64,000 nt of DNA. It comes from JACDBZ01 sp038233215. GTDB taxonomy: Bacteria; Chloroflexota; Limnocylindria; QHBO01. The DNA is taken from positions 55,468 to 119,467 of the forward strand of contig JBBSML010000005.1 of assembly GCA_038233215.1 (NCBI GenBank). The letters are read 5' to 3'. A model generated the notes under the pieces. That model worked only from the letters and a program-made list of their open reading frames with translations. It had not been told where the DNA came from and made no database searches. Below, one piece after another: positions 1-7,576 of the stretch. Each line of letters opens with the position of its first letter. The first letter of the stretch is position 1. The position numbers and the translations under genes are program-made.

Positions 1-2043
1 TTCTGCGTGAAGTCGGTGTCGCCCGGCAAGGATGCGTACCGCAGCTCCCTCTGGCTGGCTCCGGCGGATGGGTCGACGGCCGCGCACCAGCTCACGATCG
101 GCTCGAAGTCCGACACCACCCCGCGCTGGAGCCCGGACGGCCGAACGCTGGCCTTCCTTTCCGATCGATCATCCGTGCTCCAGGCCGGCGGCGGCGGCGC
201 AAAGGCGGGCAAGCCCGAGGCGCCCGATGAGGGGGGTACACAGGTCTGGCTGCTCCCGTTCGCCGATGGTGGGGAGGCTCGACAGCTGACCGATCTGCCG
301 AAGGACGTCTCCGCGATCTCGTGGTCGCCCGATGGCGAGCGGCTCTGCGTGGTCAGCGGCTCGACCTCCACGCAGGCGGAGAAGAAGCCTGAGCGTCGTC
401 CCGAGGATCCGCCGCTTCCCGACGCGCGGTTGATCGACACGCTCGCATACCAGTTCAACGGAATCGGGTTCGTCCACGACAAGTTTCAACATCTCTGGCT
501 GGTCGACGCATCGTCCGGGGACGCGGAGCTGCTGACGACCGGTGATCATCACGACTCGGATCCACATTGGTCGCCGGACGGGAAGCGCATCGCGTTCGTG
601 TCTGACCGGCATCGGGACGCGGACCTTGGCTGGCGAACCGACATCTATCTCGTCGAGGTCGCGACCAAGAGGGTGAAACAGCTCTCTCCGGGTCAGGGAC
701 GGCAGACGTGGGGCGCGCCTGCATGGTCGCCGGACGGTGCGTGGATCGCCGCCGTCGGCAGCCGTGACTGGGAGCGCGGGGAGCTTCAACAGGCATCCGT
801 GTGGCGGTTCCGCGTCCGCGACGGCCAAGCTGATGATCTTCTCGTCGGGTCGGACCTCGAGGCCGCCGCTGCCATGAACAGCGACCTGTTCGGAGGCGGC
901 GGGACCAGCCTGCACTGGATGGGCGACGCGCGCTGGCTCGTCTTCGCGGCCCCCGTGGAGGGCAGTTTCGAGCTCTGGCGGGTGGAGGTCGAGGGCGGAC
1001 GTCTCGAACGGCTCACGCGCGACCGCCATTTCCTGGGACGTTTCTCAGCGACCGCCATGCCGCGCGGGGCGGCTCGTTTCGCGGCCGTCAGAACCAGTGG
1101 CACAGAGGCGCCGGAGGTCGTGATCGGCGACATTCCTGCCAGGCGACTGGGCGCCAATGACCGCGTGGACCTCCGGCCCGTCAGCGACCTCATGAGCGAC
1201 GCCTGGCGTGAGGTCAAGCTCGTCGCACCGGTCGAGCGCTGGCACGAGGTCGACGGTCGGCGTATCCAGGGTTGGTTCCTCCAGGCGCCCGCGGGCACGA
1301 AGCAACGCCCCGCGCCGGTCGTGCTCGAGATCCACGGCGGTCCCGGCACCCTCTACGGCTGGTCTCTGATCTGGGAGTGGCAGCTGCTCGTGGCGAGCGG
1401 CATCAGCGTGTACGCTTGCAACCCGCGTGGCTCCCAGGGCTATGGCGCGGACTTCCTGTCCGCCAATGTTGCCGATTGGGGCGACGGACCGATGCGCGAT
1501 TGCATGGCCGGGCTGGACGCGCTCATCGCCGAAGGCCTCGTTGATCCCGACCGCATGGGTGTCACCGGTGGCTCGTACGGCGGCTACCTGACCAGCTGGA
1601 TCGTGGGTCACACTGATCGGTTCAGGGCAGCGGTGACATGCCGCAGCGTCAACGACATGGTCAGCCAGATGCTGTCGGGCGACATCGGCGGCCCGACATT
1701 CGGACTCTACGAATACGGCGTCCAACCGTGGGAGGACTGGGACCTCTACCGGCGCCATTCACCGCTGACCTACGCCACGTCGGTCACGACGCCACTGCTC
1801 ATCCAGCACAGCGAGAAGGATCTGCGCTGCACGATCACGCAGGCGGAAGAGCTCTTTGCCGTGCTCCGCTCGCTGAAGCGCGTGGTGCGCCTCATGCGTG
1901 TCCCCGACGAGTCCCACGAGCTCACCCGATCAGGCATGCCATTTCGTCGGGTCGACAACCTGCGGCTCATCGACGAGTGGTTCCGTCATTTCCTGATCGA
2001 TGGCAAGACACGCCTCCCTAAGGTTGATACGAAGCGCGGCTAG
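1..2043 (+). CDS. S9 family (acylaminoacyl/prolyl oligopeptidase-like) peptidase, 5' end outside window
   Basis: A serine peptidase that cleaves short peptides or acylated N-termini, probably in the cytoplasm. The reading frame is open to base 1, so the N-terminus is probably missing; 680 residues are visible. The first half has several PD40/TolB-like propeller repeats of the form WSPDGxxLAF(L/V)SDR. The second half is an alpha/beta hydrolase: the nucleophile elbow GGSYGGY puts the catalytic Ser at codon 525 of the visible frame, with candidate Asp 607 (HSEKD) and His 639 (DESHE). This propeller-plus-hydrolase order is the usual S9 layout. A GTG at position 7 could serve as a start, but the frame continues upstream. 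Substrate is not predictable. Confidence 0.9.
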   Translation, partial: FCVKSVSPGKDAYRSSLWLAPADGSTAAHQLTIGSKSDTTPRWSPDGRTLAFLSDRSSVLQAGGGGAKAGKPEAPDEGGTQVWLLPFADGGEARQLTDLPKDVSAISWSPDGERLCVVSGSTSTQAEKKPERRPEDPPLPDARLIDTLAYQFNGIGFVHDKFQHLWLVDASSGDAELLTTGDHHDSDPHWSPDGKRIAFVSDRHRDADLGWRTDIYLVEVATKRVKQLSPGQGRQTWGAPAWSPDGAWIAAVGSRDWERGELQQASVWRFRVRDGQADDLLVGSDLEAAAAMNSDLFGGGGTSLHWMGDARWLVFAAPVEGSFELWRVEVEGGRLERLTRDRHFLGRFSATAMPRGAARFAAVRTSGTEAPEVVIGDIPARRLGANDRVDLRPVSDLMSDAWREVKLVAPVERWHEVDGRRIQGWFLQAPAGTKQRPAPVVLEIHGGPGTLYGWSLIWEWQLLVASGISVYACNPRGSQGYGADFLSANVADWGDGPMRDCMAGLDALIAEGLVDPDRMGVTGGSYGGYLTSWIVGHTDRFRAAVTCRSVNDMVSQMLSGDIGGPTFGLYEYGVQPWEDWDLYRRHSPLTYATSVTTPLLIQHSEKDLRCTITQAEELFAVLRSLKRVVRLMRVPDESHELTRSGMPFRRVDNLRLIDEWFRHFLIDGKTRLPKVDTKRG

Positions 2044-2196
2044 ATCCCAAGGTCGGCGATCTATTGGTCACCGTGGTGCGTGGTGAGCTGCCGAGGTGCG
2101 TTACGGCCTCATGGATCGGGTCGTGCGGCACCTGAGAGACGGGTGATGCGCGTCGGTGCCTCATTGATCGGCAGCGGCCTCGTTCAGCGACCACCC

Positions 2197-2202
2197 TATA
2201 CT
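2197..2202 (+). promoter_or_regulatory. leaderless -10 element (TATACT)
   Basis: TATACT lies 7 nt before the ATG at 2210, with no Shine-Dalgarno sequence between. Transcription would start at or next to the start codon. No convincing -35 is visible. Confidence 0.5.
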
Positions 2203-2209
2203 CGCGCGC

Positions 2210-3769
2210 ATGTCCACTGACTTCGAGGCGGCGATCAATGCTGGCTACGGCTTCGAGGGTCCAGCGATCACCTTTGGCGCCGCGATGCAGGGCGAGGACG
2301 CGCTCCCCGCAGCCCAGGTGCGTGTGCCCCTGGCGATGATGAACCGCCACGGGCTGGTGGCCGGCGCCACCGGCACCGGCAAGACGAAGACCCTCCAGGT
2401 GCTGGCCGAGCAGCTCAGTGGCGCCGGCGTCCCGGTCTTCATCAGCGACATCAAGGGCGACATCAGTGGTCTCGCCGCGTCCGCAGTGCTCAACGAGAAT
2501 CTGGCGGCGCGCGCTCAGGCAATCGGCTTCGCCGATTATGCGCCGAAGGCCTTCCCGGTCGAATTCTTCACGCTCGACCGAGGGGGCAAGGGCGTGCGCC
2601 TGCGCGCATCGGTCTCGAGCTTCGGGCCGATCCTGCTGGCCAAGGTGCTCGATCTGAATGACACTCAGCAATCGGTCCTGGCGCTGGCCTTCAAGTACGC
2701 CGATGACAAGCAGTTGCCGCTCATCAACCTCGAGGACCTGCGCTCCCTGCTCAATCACCTCAACTCGGACGAGGGCAAGTCCGAGATGGCCGAGTACGGC
2801 GGCATCGCGACGGCGACGGCCGGCGTCATCATCCGCAAGATCGCTGAGCTCGAGCAGCAGGAGGCCGATGCATTCTTCGGCTCCCCCGAGTTCGAAGTCG
2901 AGCACTTCCTGCGCACGGCCGAGGACGGGCGAGGCGTCATCAGCGTCCTCGAGCTGGCGGACATGCAGGATCGGCCAGCGCTGTTCAGCACCTTCATGAT
3001 GTGGCTGCTCGCCAACCTGTACGCGACGCTTCCCGAAGTCGGGGATCCGGACAAGCCGAAGCTCGTCTTCTTCTTCGACGAGGCGCACCTCCTGTTCCGT
3101 GACGCGAACAAGACATTCATGGGCCAGATCGAGCTTGTGGCGCGCCTCATCCGCTCCAAGGGGGTCGGCGTCTTCTTCGTCACCCACTCTCCGACCGACG
3201 TGCCATCCGAGGTGCTGGGCCAGCTCGGCAACCGCGTGCAGCACGCCCTGCGCGCCTTCACGCCCGATGACCTCCAGAACGTCCGAGCCACAGCCGAAAC
3301 GTTCCCCACCACCGAGCATTACGACGTGGAGGACGAGCTCACGAAGCTGGGCACCGGCGAGGCGCTCATCACCGCGCTCGATCTCAAGGGCAGGCCCATG
3401 CCGACCGCCCGGGTGATGATGCGTCCGCCCATGTCGCTGATGGCACAGGTTGAGCCGGCGGTCTTCGACGCCGTCGTGACCGCGTCGCAGATTGCGCCGA
3501 CCTATGCGGCCGACACCGATCCCGAATCCGCCAAGGAGCTGCTCGCCGCTCGCATGAAGAAGGCGACCGAGGAGGCGGTCGAGCCGATGACGGGTATCGA
3601 GGACCCCGAGTCTCCGGCTGAACGGAAGATGCGGCCGACAAATGCGCCTGAGAAGGGTGTCGATTGGGGCAGGGTCGCCACGGAGGGCTCACGCGTCATG
3701 CGCTCAGGCGCCTTCAACACGATCCTGCGAACCGTGCTGGGCGTCCTGAGTGGTGGCCGCCGCCGCTGA
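2210..3769 (+). CDS. HerA-like helicase/ATPase (DUF853, YjgR-type)
   Basis: A 519-residue P-loop ATPase of the HerA/FtsK superfamily, DUF853 group. Walker A is GATGTGKT at residues 52-59, and Walker B is the hydrophobic run ending in DEAH near residue 290. The sequence between (ISDIKGDISGLA) is typical of YjgR-like proteins. The C-terminal 100 residues are charged and variable. Family members are cytoplasmic hexameric motor ATPases whose role is mostly unknown; a link to DNA processing or secretion is inferred from homology only. It stands alone, with its own leaderless-type promoter and a strong hairpin downstream at 3834-3864. Confidence 0.85.
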   Translation: MSTDFEAAINAGYGFEGPAITFGAAMQGEDALPAAQVRVPLAMMNRHGLVAGATGTGKTKTLQVLAEQLSGAGVPVFISDIKGDISGLAASAVLNENLAARAQAIGFADYAPKAFPVEFFTLDRGGKGVRLRASVSSFGPILLAKVLDLNDTQQSVLALAFKYADDKQLPLINLEDLRSLLNHLNSDEGKSEMAEYGGIATATAGVIIRKIAELEQQEADAFFGSPEFEVEHFLRTAEDGRGVISVLELADMQDRPALFSTFMMWLLANLYATLPEVGDPDKPKLVFFFDEAHLLFRDANKTFMGQIELVARLIRSKGVGVFFVTHSPTDVPSEVLGQLGNRVQHALRAFTPDDLQNVRATAETFPTTEHYDVEDELTKLGTGEALITALDLKGRPMPTARVMMRPPMSLMAQVEPAVFDAVVTASQIAPTYAADTDPESAKELLAARMKKATEEAVEPMTGIEDPESPAERKMRPTNAPEKGVDWGRVATEGSRVMRSGAFNTILRTVLGVLSGGRRR

Positions 3770-3833
3770 CAGCCCACGCGCCATCGATGGGCGAACGAAA
3801 CGCCGGGCCAACCGATTCCACATCGGTCGCGTA

Positions 3834-3864
3834 CGGCGGCCGTGCCTTGCCCGTTGGGCCGCCG
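3834..3864. terminator. intrinsic terminator-like hairpin between convergent genes
   Basis: CGGCGGCC (3834-3841) pairs with GGCCGCCG (3857-3864) around a 15-nt loop and is followed by TTTCGT. It sits between the converging HerA-like and luciferase-like genes and could stop both transcripts. Confidence 0.6.
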
Positions 3865-3886
3865 TTTCGTGCTCAGTTGGCGCCGC

Positions 3887-4690
3887 TCAACGGTGGCGAT
3901 CGCGTCCGGGCGAGGCCGCCAGTGCGATCTGCAGCCAGCTCTCGACATCATGGTCATCCGCTGGCAAGCCCCGGATCACCAGCGTGTCAACCACGGACCG
4001 ATACGGTGCCAGCGCCGTGGCGACTTCGCCCGGATCGCCGGATTCGACGGCCACGCCGATGAGCCCACCCGGCTGCGCATCGAATGCTCGGGCGTAATGT
4101 GCGCCATAGCCACGGTATCGATCCATTTCAGCCTGAAGGCGGTCAGCGGCACCGGGACCTACGGCGGTGCGTACGTACGCCACCAGGCGCGGGTTCGGAC
4201 GCCCGGCAGCATATGCTCCTTCGACGACGCGCTCGCGAATCCAGGCCAGTCGGTCCGGGAGCGCCCAGTTGGCGACCACTGCATCGGCGATCTCACCGGC
4301 CAGGTGAGCCATCTGCGGCCCGACCGCGGCGACCGCGATCGACACGTCGGGAACGAGGCGACGAAGCTCGGCGACGCTGTCGCGGACGAGCTGAAGCGAC
4401 GCCGAGGAGCCGCTGCCGACTCCCACGGTCAGGCGGTCGGTCGGCAGGTCGGCGGCCTCAACGCGCTCCACGATCTCCGCCGGCGCATGCTCCGAGAGCG
4501 CGATGACGCCGACGCCGAAGCGCAGCGACCGCGTGTCGGACGCAGCTGCGGACAGGGTCGCCAGGCCGTCGCCGCGTGGGGTGTCGTTGACCCAAAGCTC
4601 ACGGTAGTCGAGACGTTCGACCTCGGCGCCGAGCCGGGCGTGGTCGGGGCGAACAGCGGCCGTGATCCCGAAAGCCAGCTCCGCAATCAT
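3887..4690 (-). CDS. LLM-class (luciferase-like) flavin/F420-dependent oxidoreductase
   Basis: A 267-residue luciferase-like monooxygenase-fold protein. It begins with the typical strand (AELAFGITAAVRPDHA), then LGAEVERLDYRELWVND, and carries the conserved core DRLTVGVGSGSS. Enzymes of this group use FMNH2 or F420H2 as hydride donor; the G+C-rich, actinobacteria-like context makes F420 plausible but not proven. It is shorter than most relatives (about 300-340 aa). It starts 4 bp after the upstream glycerophosphodiesterase gene, so it is the last gene of a three-gene minus-strand operon. Substrate unknown. Confidence 0.75.
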   Translation of the reverse strand: MIAELAFGITAAVRPDHARLGAEVERLDYRELWVNDTPRGDGLATLSAAASDTRSLRFGVGVIALSEHAPAEIVERVEAADLPTDRLTVGVGSGSSASLQLVRDSVAELRRLVPDVSIAVAAVGPQMAHLAGEIADAVVANWALPDRLAWIRERVVEGAYAAGRPNPRLVAYVRTAVGPGAADRLQAEMDRYRGYGAHYARAFDAQPGGLIGVAVESGDPGEVATALAPYRSVVDTLVIRGLPADDHDVESWLQIALAASPGRDRHR

Positions 4691-4694
4691 CGGC

Positions 4695-5465
4695 TCAGCG
4701 GCCGAGTGCCGCGCGAGCGACGTCGGGGACGTCGGTCACGAAGCCCCACAGGCCACAGGCGGCGAGATGCTGCATGCGCTCCGCATCGTTGACGACGTAG
4801 CACCCGATCTCCCGACCGTAGATCTGTGCCTGCGCCATGAGCGCCAGCGGATCCAGACCAAGGTCTCCTTCCCAGGGAAAGACGCCGGTGTGCCCGTGCT
4901 CGGTGGCCCAGACAAGCGCGGGCTCGACCGGCTGCGTCGGCACCAGGAGGTACCCGGTCTTGATCTCGCGATCGAGCTCACGGACGCGTTCGATTGCCTG
5001 TTCGTCGAAGCTGATCACCGCCAGGCGGCCGCTCATTCGCACGGGGTGATCCCGCACGGCCTCGACCACCGCATCGGCGGCGGTGCGCGCCTTGATCTCG
5101 ATGACCAGGCCGACGGCATCCGGCAGCCAGGCGAGCACCTCGGGCAGCGTCGGGATGGTGAGGCCGCGACCGGCGAACGGATAGCCCGAGTGGCCGGAAT
5201 GCACGAAGGTGGCACCCGCATCGGCCTCGCGAATCTCGTCCATCGTGTGTTCGACAACCGGCCCGGTCCTGTCGGTGGTCCGGTCGAGGGTATCGTCGTG
5301 GATGACGGCCAGCTGCCCGTCTGAAGTGAGATGGACGTCGAGCTCGATGGCATCGGCGCCGGCTTCGACGCCCAGCCGAAATGCTTCCATCGTGTTCTCA
5401 GGCGCCTGTGTCGAGGCTCCCCGGTGGGCCACCACGATCGTCATCGGTCCATTGCCTCCATTCAT
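4695..5465 (-). CDS. glycerophosphodiester phosphodiesterase
   Basis: Hydrolyses glycerophosphodiesters to glycerol-3-phosphate and an alcohol. The GDPD signatures are clear: VAHRGASTQAPENT with the catalytic His-Arg, AIELDVHLTSDGQLAVIHDDTLDRTT with the metal-binding Glu/Asp and second His, and a C-terminal (beta/alpha)8 segment. At 256 residues without a signal peptide it matches the short cytoplasmic UgpQ-like form. The ATG at 5465 overlaps the stop of the upstream transporter gene (ATGA). An internal ATG at 5444 has a GGAGG sequence 10 nt upstream and is an alternative start that removes only seven residues. The operon with an MFS transporter suggests glycerophosphodiester salvage. Confidence 0.88.
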   Translation of the reverse strand: MNGGNGPMTIVVAHRGASTQAPENTMEAFRLGVEAGADAIELDVHLTSDGQLAVIHDDTLDRTTDRTGPVVEHTMDEIREADAGATFVHSGHSGYPFAGRGLTIPTLPEVLAWLPDAVGLVIEIKARTAADAVVEAVRDHPVRMSGRLAVISFDEQAIERVRELDREIKTGYLLVPTQPVEPALVWATEHGHTGVFPWEGDLGLDPLALMAQAQIYGREIGCYVVNDAERMQHLAACGLWGFVTDVPDVARAALGR

Positions 5466-6820
5466 GCCTCCTCACTGGCCGGCTCGTCCTCCGGAACGCC
5501 GCGCAGGATCCAGATCCCGATCAGCAAGAGCACGAAGAGCGAGGCGATCGCCACCCGGTACGCGTCGCGGCCCACGCTCGACAGGAGGGTGGAAACGATG
5601 ATGCCGTAGATGAGCGGGCCGATGATGGCGCTGAACTTCCCGACCAGCCCGTACAGGCCGAACATCTCGCCCACCCGGTCGGCCGGCGCCAGGCGCAGCA
5701 GCATGAGCCGATCCACCACGCCGACCCCGCCCAGCCCGGCGCCCAGCAGCGCCCCGGCGAAGAGAAACGGGACCGGAGCCAACAAGCTGGAGATGATCGC
5801 GAGGCCGACCGCCCAGACGGCCAGCACGGCAAACAGGGTGCGGCGCGGACCCCACCGGTCGGCCAGGACACCCCAGCCGAGCGAGGCGATCACGGCGACC
5901 ACGGTCAGAATGAGCAGGACCTGGAGTGCCTGACCCTCGGTGAAGCCGATGGCGTGGACGGCGAAGGCGCTCATGACCACGATCGCGGTATTGACAGGGT
6001 CCGAGTAGAAGAAGCGGGCGACGATGAACCGGAGCAGCCCCGGGGATTCGCGTGCGCGCCGGAAGGTGTGCGCGAGCTGGCCGAAGGAGCGGCCGGCGTG
6101 CGTGGCGCTGAAGCGCTCGCCGGTTCGGGTCGCCTCGCGGACGAGGAGAAAGAGCGGCGCTGCGAAGATCGCGAACAGGCCAGCCACCAGCGCGAAGGTG
6201 GCAGGCGTGGAGGCGCCGTCGGCATCGGTGCTGATGCCGACGAGGAGCAGCACACCCACCAGGAGCGTGCCGCAATAGCCGAGCGCCACGCCGATGCCGG
6301 ACAGGCGGCCGCGGGCGATCGGGTGGGCGACGTCCGGCAGCAGCGCGTCGTAGTAGATGAGCGCACCCTGGTAGGCGAAGTTGGCGATGGCGAAAGCGAC
6401 CAGGCCCAGCCGAATGTCGACGAGCCCGATGGCAATCGTGCCGATGACGCAGGCCGCGGTGAAGACCGCCAGGAACGGCTTGCGACGGCCGACGCGGTCG
6501 CTCATGGCGCCCAGCACCGGGGAGACGATGGCGTTCAGGAGGACCGAGACGCTCACCGCGGCCGTGAACCAGAACGTTCCCGGTCCCTCGCCGAGGAAGC
6601 TGATCGTCCACAGGCTCATCGCGAAACTCACGATCGCGAAGCTGAAAATGGTGTTCGCGAAGTCGTAGGACGCCCAGGCGAGCGCCTCAATCGAGCTGCC
6701 GGATCGGGTCAGGCCACCGAGCGCGCGCCACCAGGACGCCGCAGCGAGGGCGGTCACGGCTGCGTTGCTCTGGGCATCACCTGGCGGATCATAGCGGGGC
6801 GGTTGATTCGCCAGATCCAC
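5462..6820 (-). CDS. MFS transporter, UMF1/Atg22-like family
   Basis: A 452-residue polytopic membrane protein with about 12 hydrophobic segments. The N-terminal motif ALAWASYDFANTIFSFAIVS is diagnostic for UMF1 (Atg22-like) MFS proteins, and the MFS loop signature DRVGRRKPFL follows the second segment; a second copy, DRWGPRRTLF, is in the C-terminal half. Fungal Atg22 exports amino acids, whereas bacterial members are uncharacterised. The GTG start at 6820 is the first in frame; about 45 N-terminal residues precede the first helix. The gene leads an operon with the glycerophosphodiesterase (4-nt overlap) and the luciferase-like enzyme, so glycerophosphodiesters or their products are possible substrates (inference). 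Confidence 0.8.
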   Translation of the reverse strand: MDLANQPPRYDPPGDAQSNAAVTALAAASWWRALGGLTRSGSSIEALAWASYDFANTIFSFAIVSFAMSLWTISFLGEGPGTFWFTAAVSVSVLLNAIVSPVLGAMSDRVGRRKPFLAVFTAACVIGTIAIGLVDIRLGLVAFAIANFAYQGALIYYDALLPDVAHPIARGRLSGIGVALGYCGTLLVGVLLLVGISTDADGASTPATFALVAGLFAIFAAPLFLLVREATRTGERFSATHAGRSFGQLAHTFRRARESPGLLRFIVARFFYSDPVNTAIVVMSAFAVHAIGFTEGQALQVLLILTVVAVIASLGWGVLADRWGPRRTLFAVLAVWAVGLAIISSLLAPVPFLFAGALLGAGLGGVGVVDRLMLLRLAPADRVGEMFGLYGLVGKFSAIIGPLIYGIIVSTLLSSVGRDAYRVAIASLFVLLLIGIWILRGVPEDEPASEEA

Positions 6821-6874
6821 GCCCGGGCGTCGCGCGTGCCTTGCAGCACCGAGTCAGGGGCGGGTCAGCATCGG

Positions 6875-7474
6875 TCAGCGACGGAGCGTGCGGCCGACGA
6901 GCGAGATGACCGAACGCGTCACGAGGTCAGGGTCGAATCGGTCACCCGTCTCCGCCTGGTGGGCGATGACCCCGTCCATCAGCATGGTGGTCGCCAGGCT
7001 GAGCTCCTCGATATCGACGTCCGCCTCGATCTCGCCGCGCGCGATCGCCTCACGCAGGAACATGGCGGCAAAGCCTCGGATCTGGTCACATCGGCGACGA
7101 AGCAGGTCACGAAGTGCGGGCTTGATATCGGCCTCGGCCCAGCCGGTGGTGATGATGGCGCCCCAGCGCTCCGCCTCGAGGCTCTCGACGAAATGTCCGA
7201 CGGCTCGGCCGAGGCGCTCCCGCGGATCGGCGATCTGGCCCATCTGCACGGCCAGCTCATCGAGCTGTGCTTGCGACACGTATTCGCACATCGCGAGATA
7301 CAGCTCTTCCTTGCTGGCGAAGTACCGATACAGGAGCCCGACGCTGACATCCGCCTCGGCGGCGATGGCAGGCATGGTGGTTCCGCGATACCCACCGGAG
7401 AGCATGGCCCGATGCGCGCCGTCAAGCATGCGTTGTCGCATCTCGATGGCGTGGGCGGCGCTGGTTCGCGGCAT
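6875..7474 (-). CDS. TetR/AcrR family transcriptional regulator
   Basis: A 199-residue TetR-type repressor. The N-terminal helix-turn-helix is clear (GYRGTTMPAIAAEADVSVG, then LLYRYFASKEELY), followed by a ligand domain of the family's usual length. I chose the ATG at 7474 because the HTH starts about 20 residues later and an inverted repeat lies just upstream; longer in-frame readings run across the intergenic region. It is divergent from the MMPL exporter at 7577, the classic arrangement for a local repressor of an efflux gene. Related inverted repeats sit beside both starts. Confidence 0.85.
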   Translation of the reverse strand: MPRTSAAHAIEMRQRMLDGAHRAMLSGGYRGTTMPAIAAEADVSVGLLYRYFASKEELYLAMCEYVSQAQLDELAVQMGQIADPRERLGRAVGHFVESLEAERWGAIITTGWAEADIKPALRDLLRRRCDQIRGFAAMFLREAIARGEIEADVDIEELSLATTMLMDGVIAHQAETGDRFDPDLVTRSVISLVGRTLRR

Positions 7475-7492
7475 TCGTCGGTCCCGGTACTC

Positions 7493-7506
7493 TGAATGAA
7501 AGTTCA
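7493..7506. promoter_or_regulatory. putative TetR operator, copy 1
   Basis: TGAATGAAAGTTCA is an inverted repeat with arms TGAA and TTCA, 18 bp upstream of the tetR start codon. It shares TGAAT-N4-RTTCA with the second copy 65 bp away. Confidence 0.55.
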
Positions 7507-7557
7507 GTTTACGGTTGACGAGGCAGATTCGCAAGTGTAGAGTCTCCGAAAACATGA

Positions 7558-7571
7558 TGAATGGAGATTCA
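7558..7571. promoter_or_regulatory. putative TetR operator, copy 2, overlapping the exporter RBS
   Basis: TGAATGGAGATTCA is a perfect 5-bp inverted repeat (TGAAT/ATTCA) with a 4-bp spacer. Its spacer contains the only Shine-Dalgarno-like GGAG (7563-7566) of the exporter gene, whose ATG is at 7577. Confidence 0.6.
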
Positions 7572-7576
7572 GTTCG

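Noticed and set aside
5381..7495. A 704-codon open frame on the plus strand across the MFS and TetR genes
   Set aside because: It is antisense to two clear genes, its product is mostly low-complexity Asp/Arg/Gln/Glu sequence, and it has no domain. Such frames arise from GC-rich third positions.
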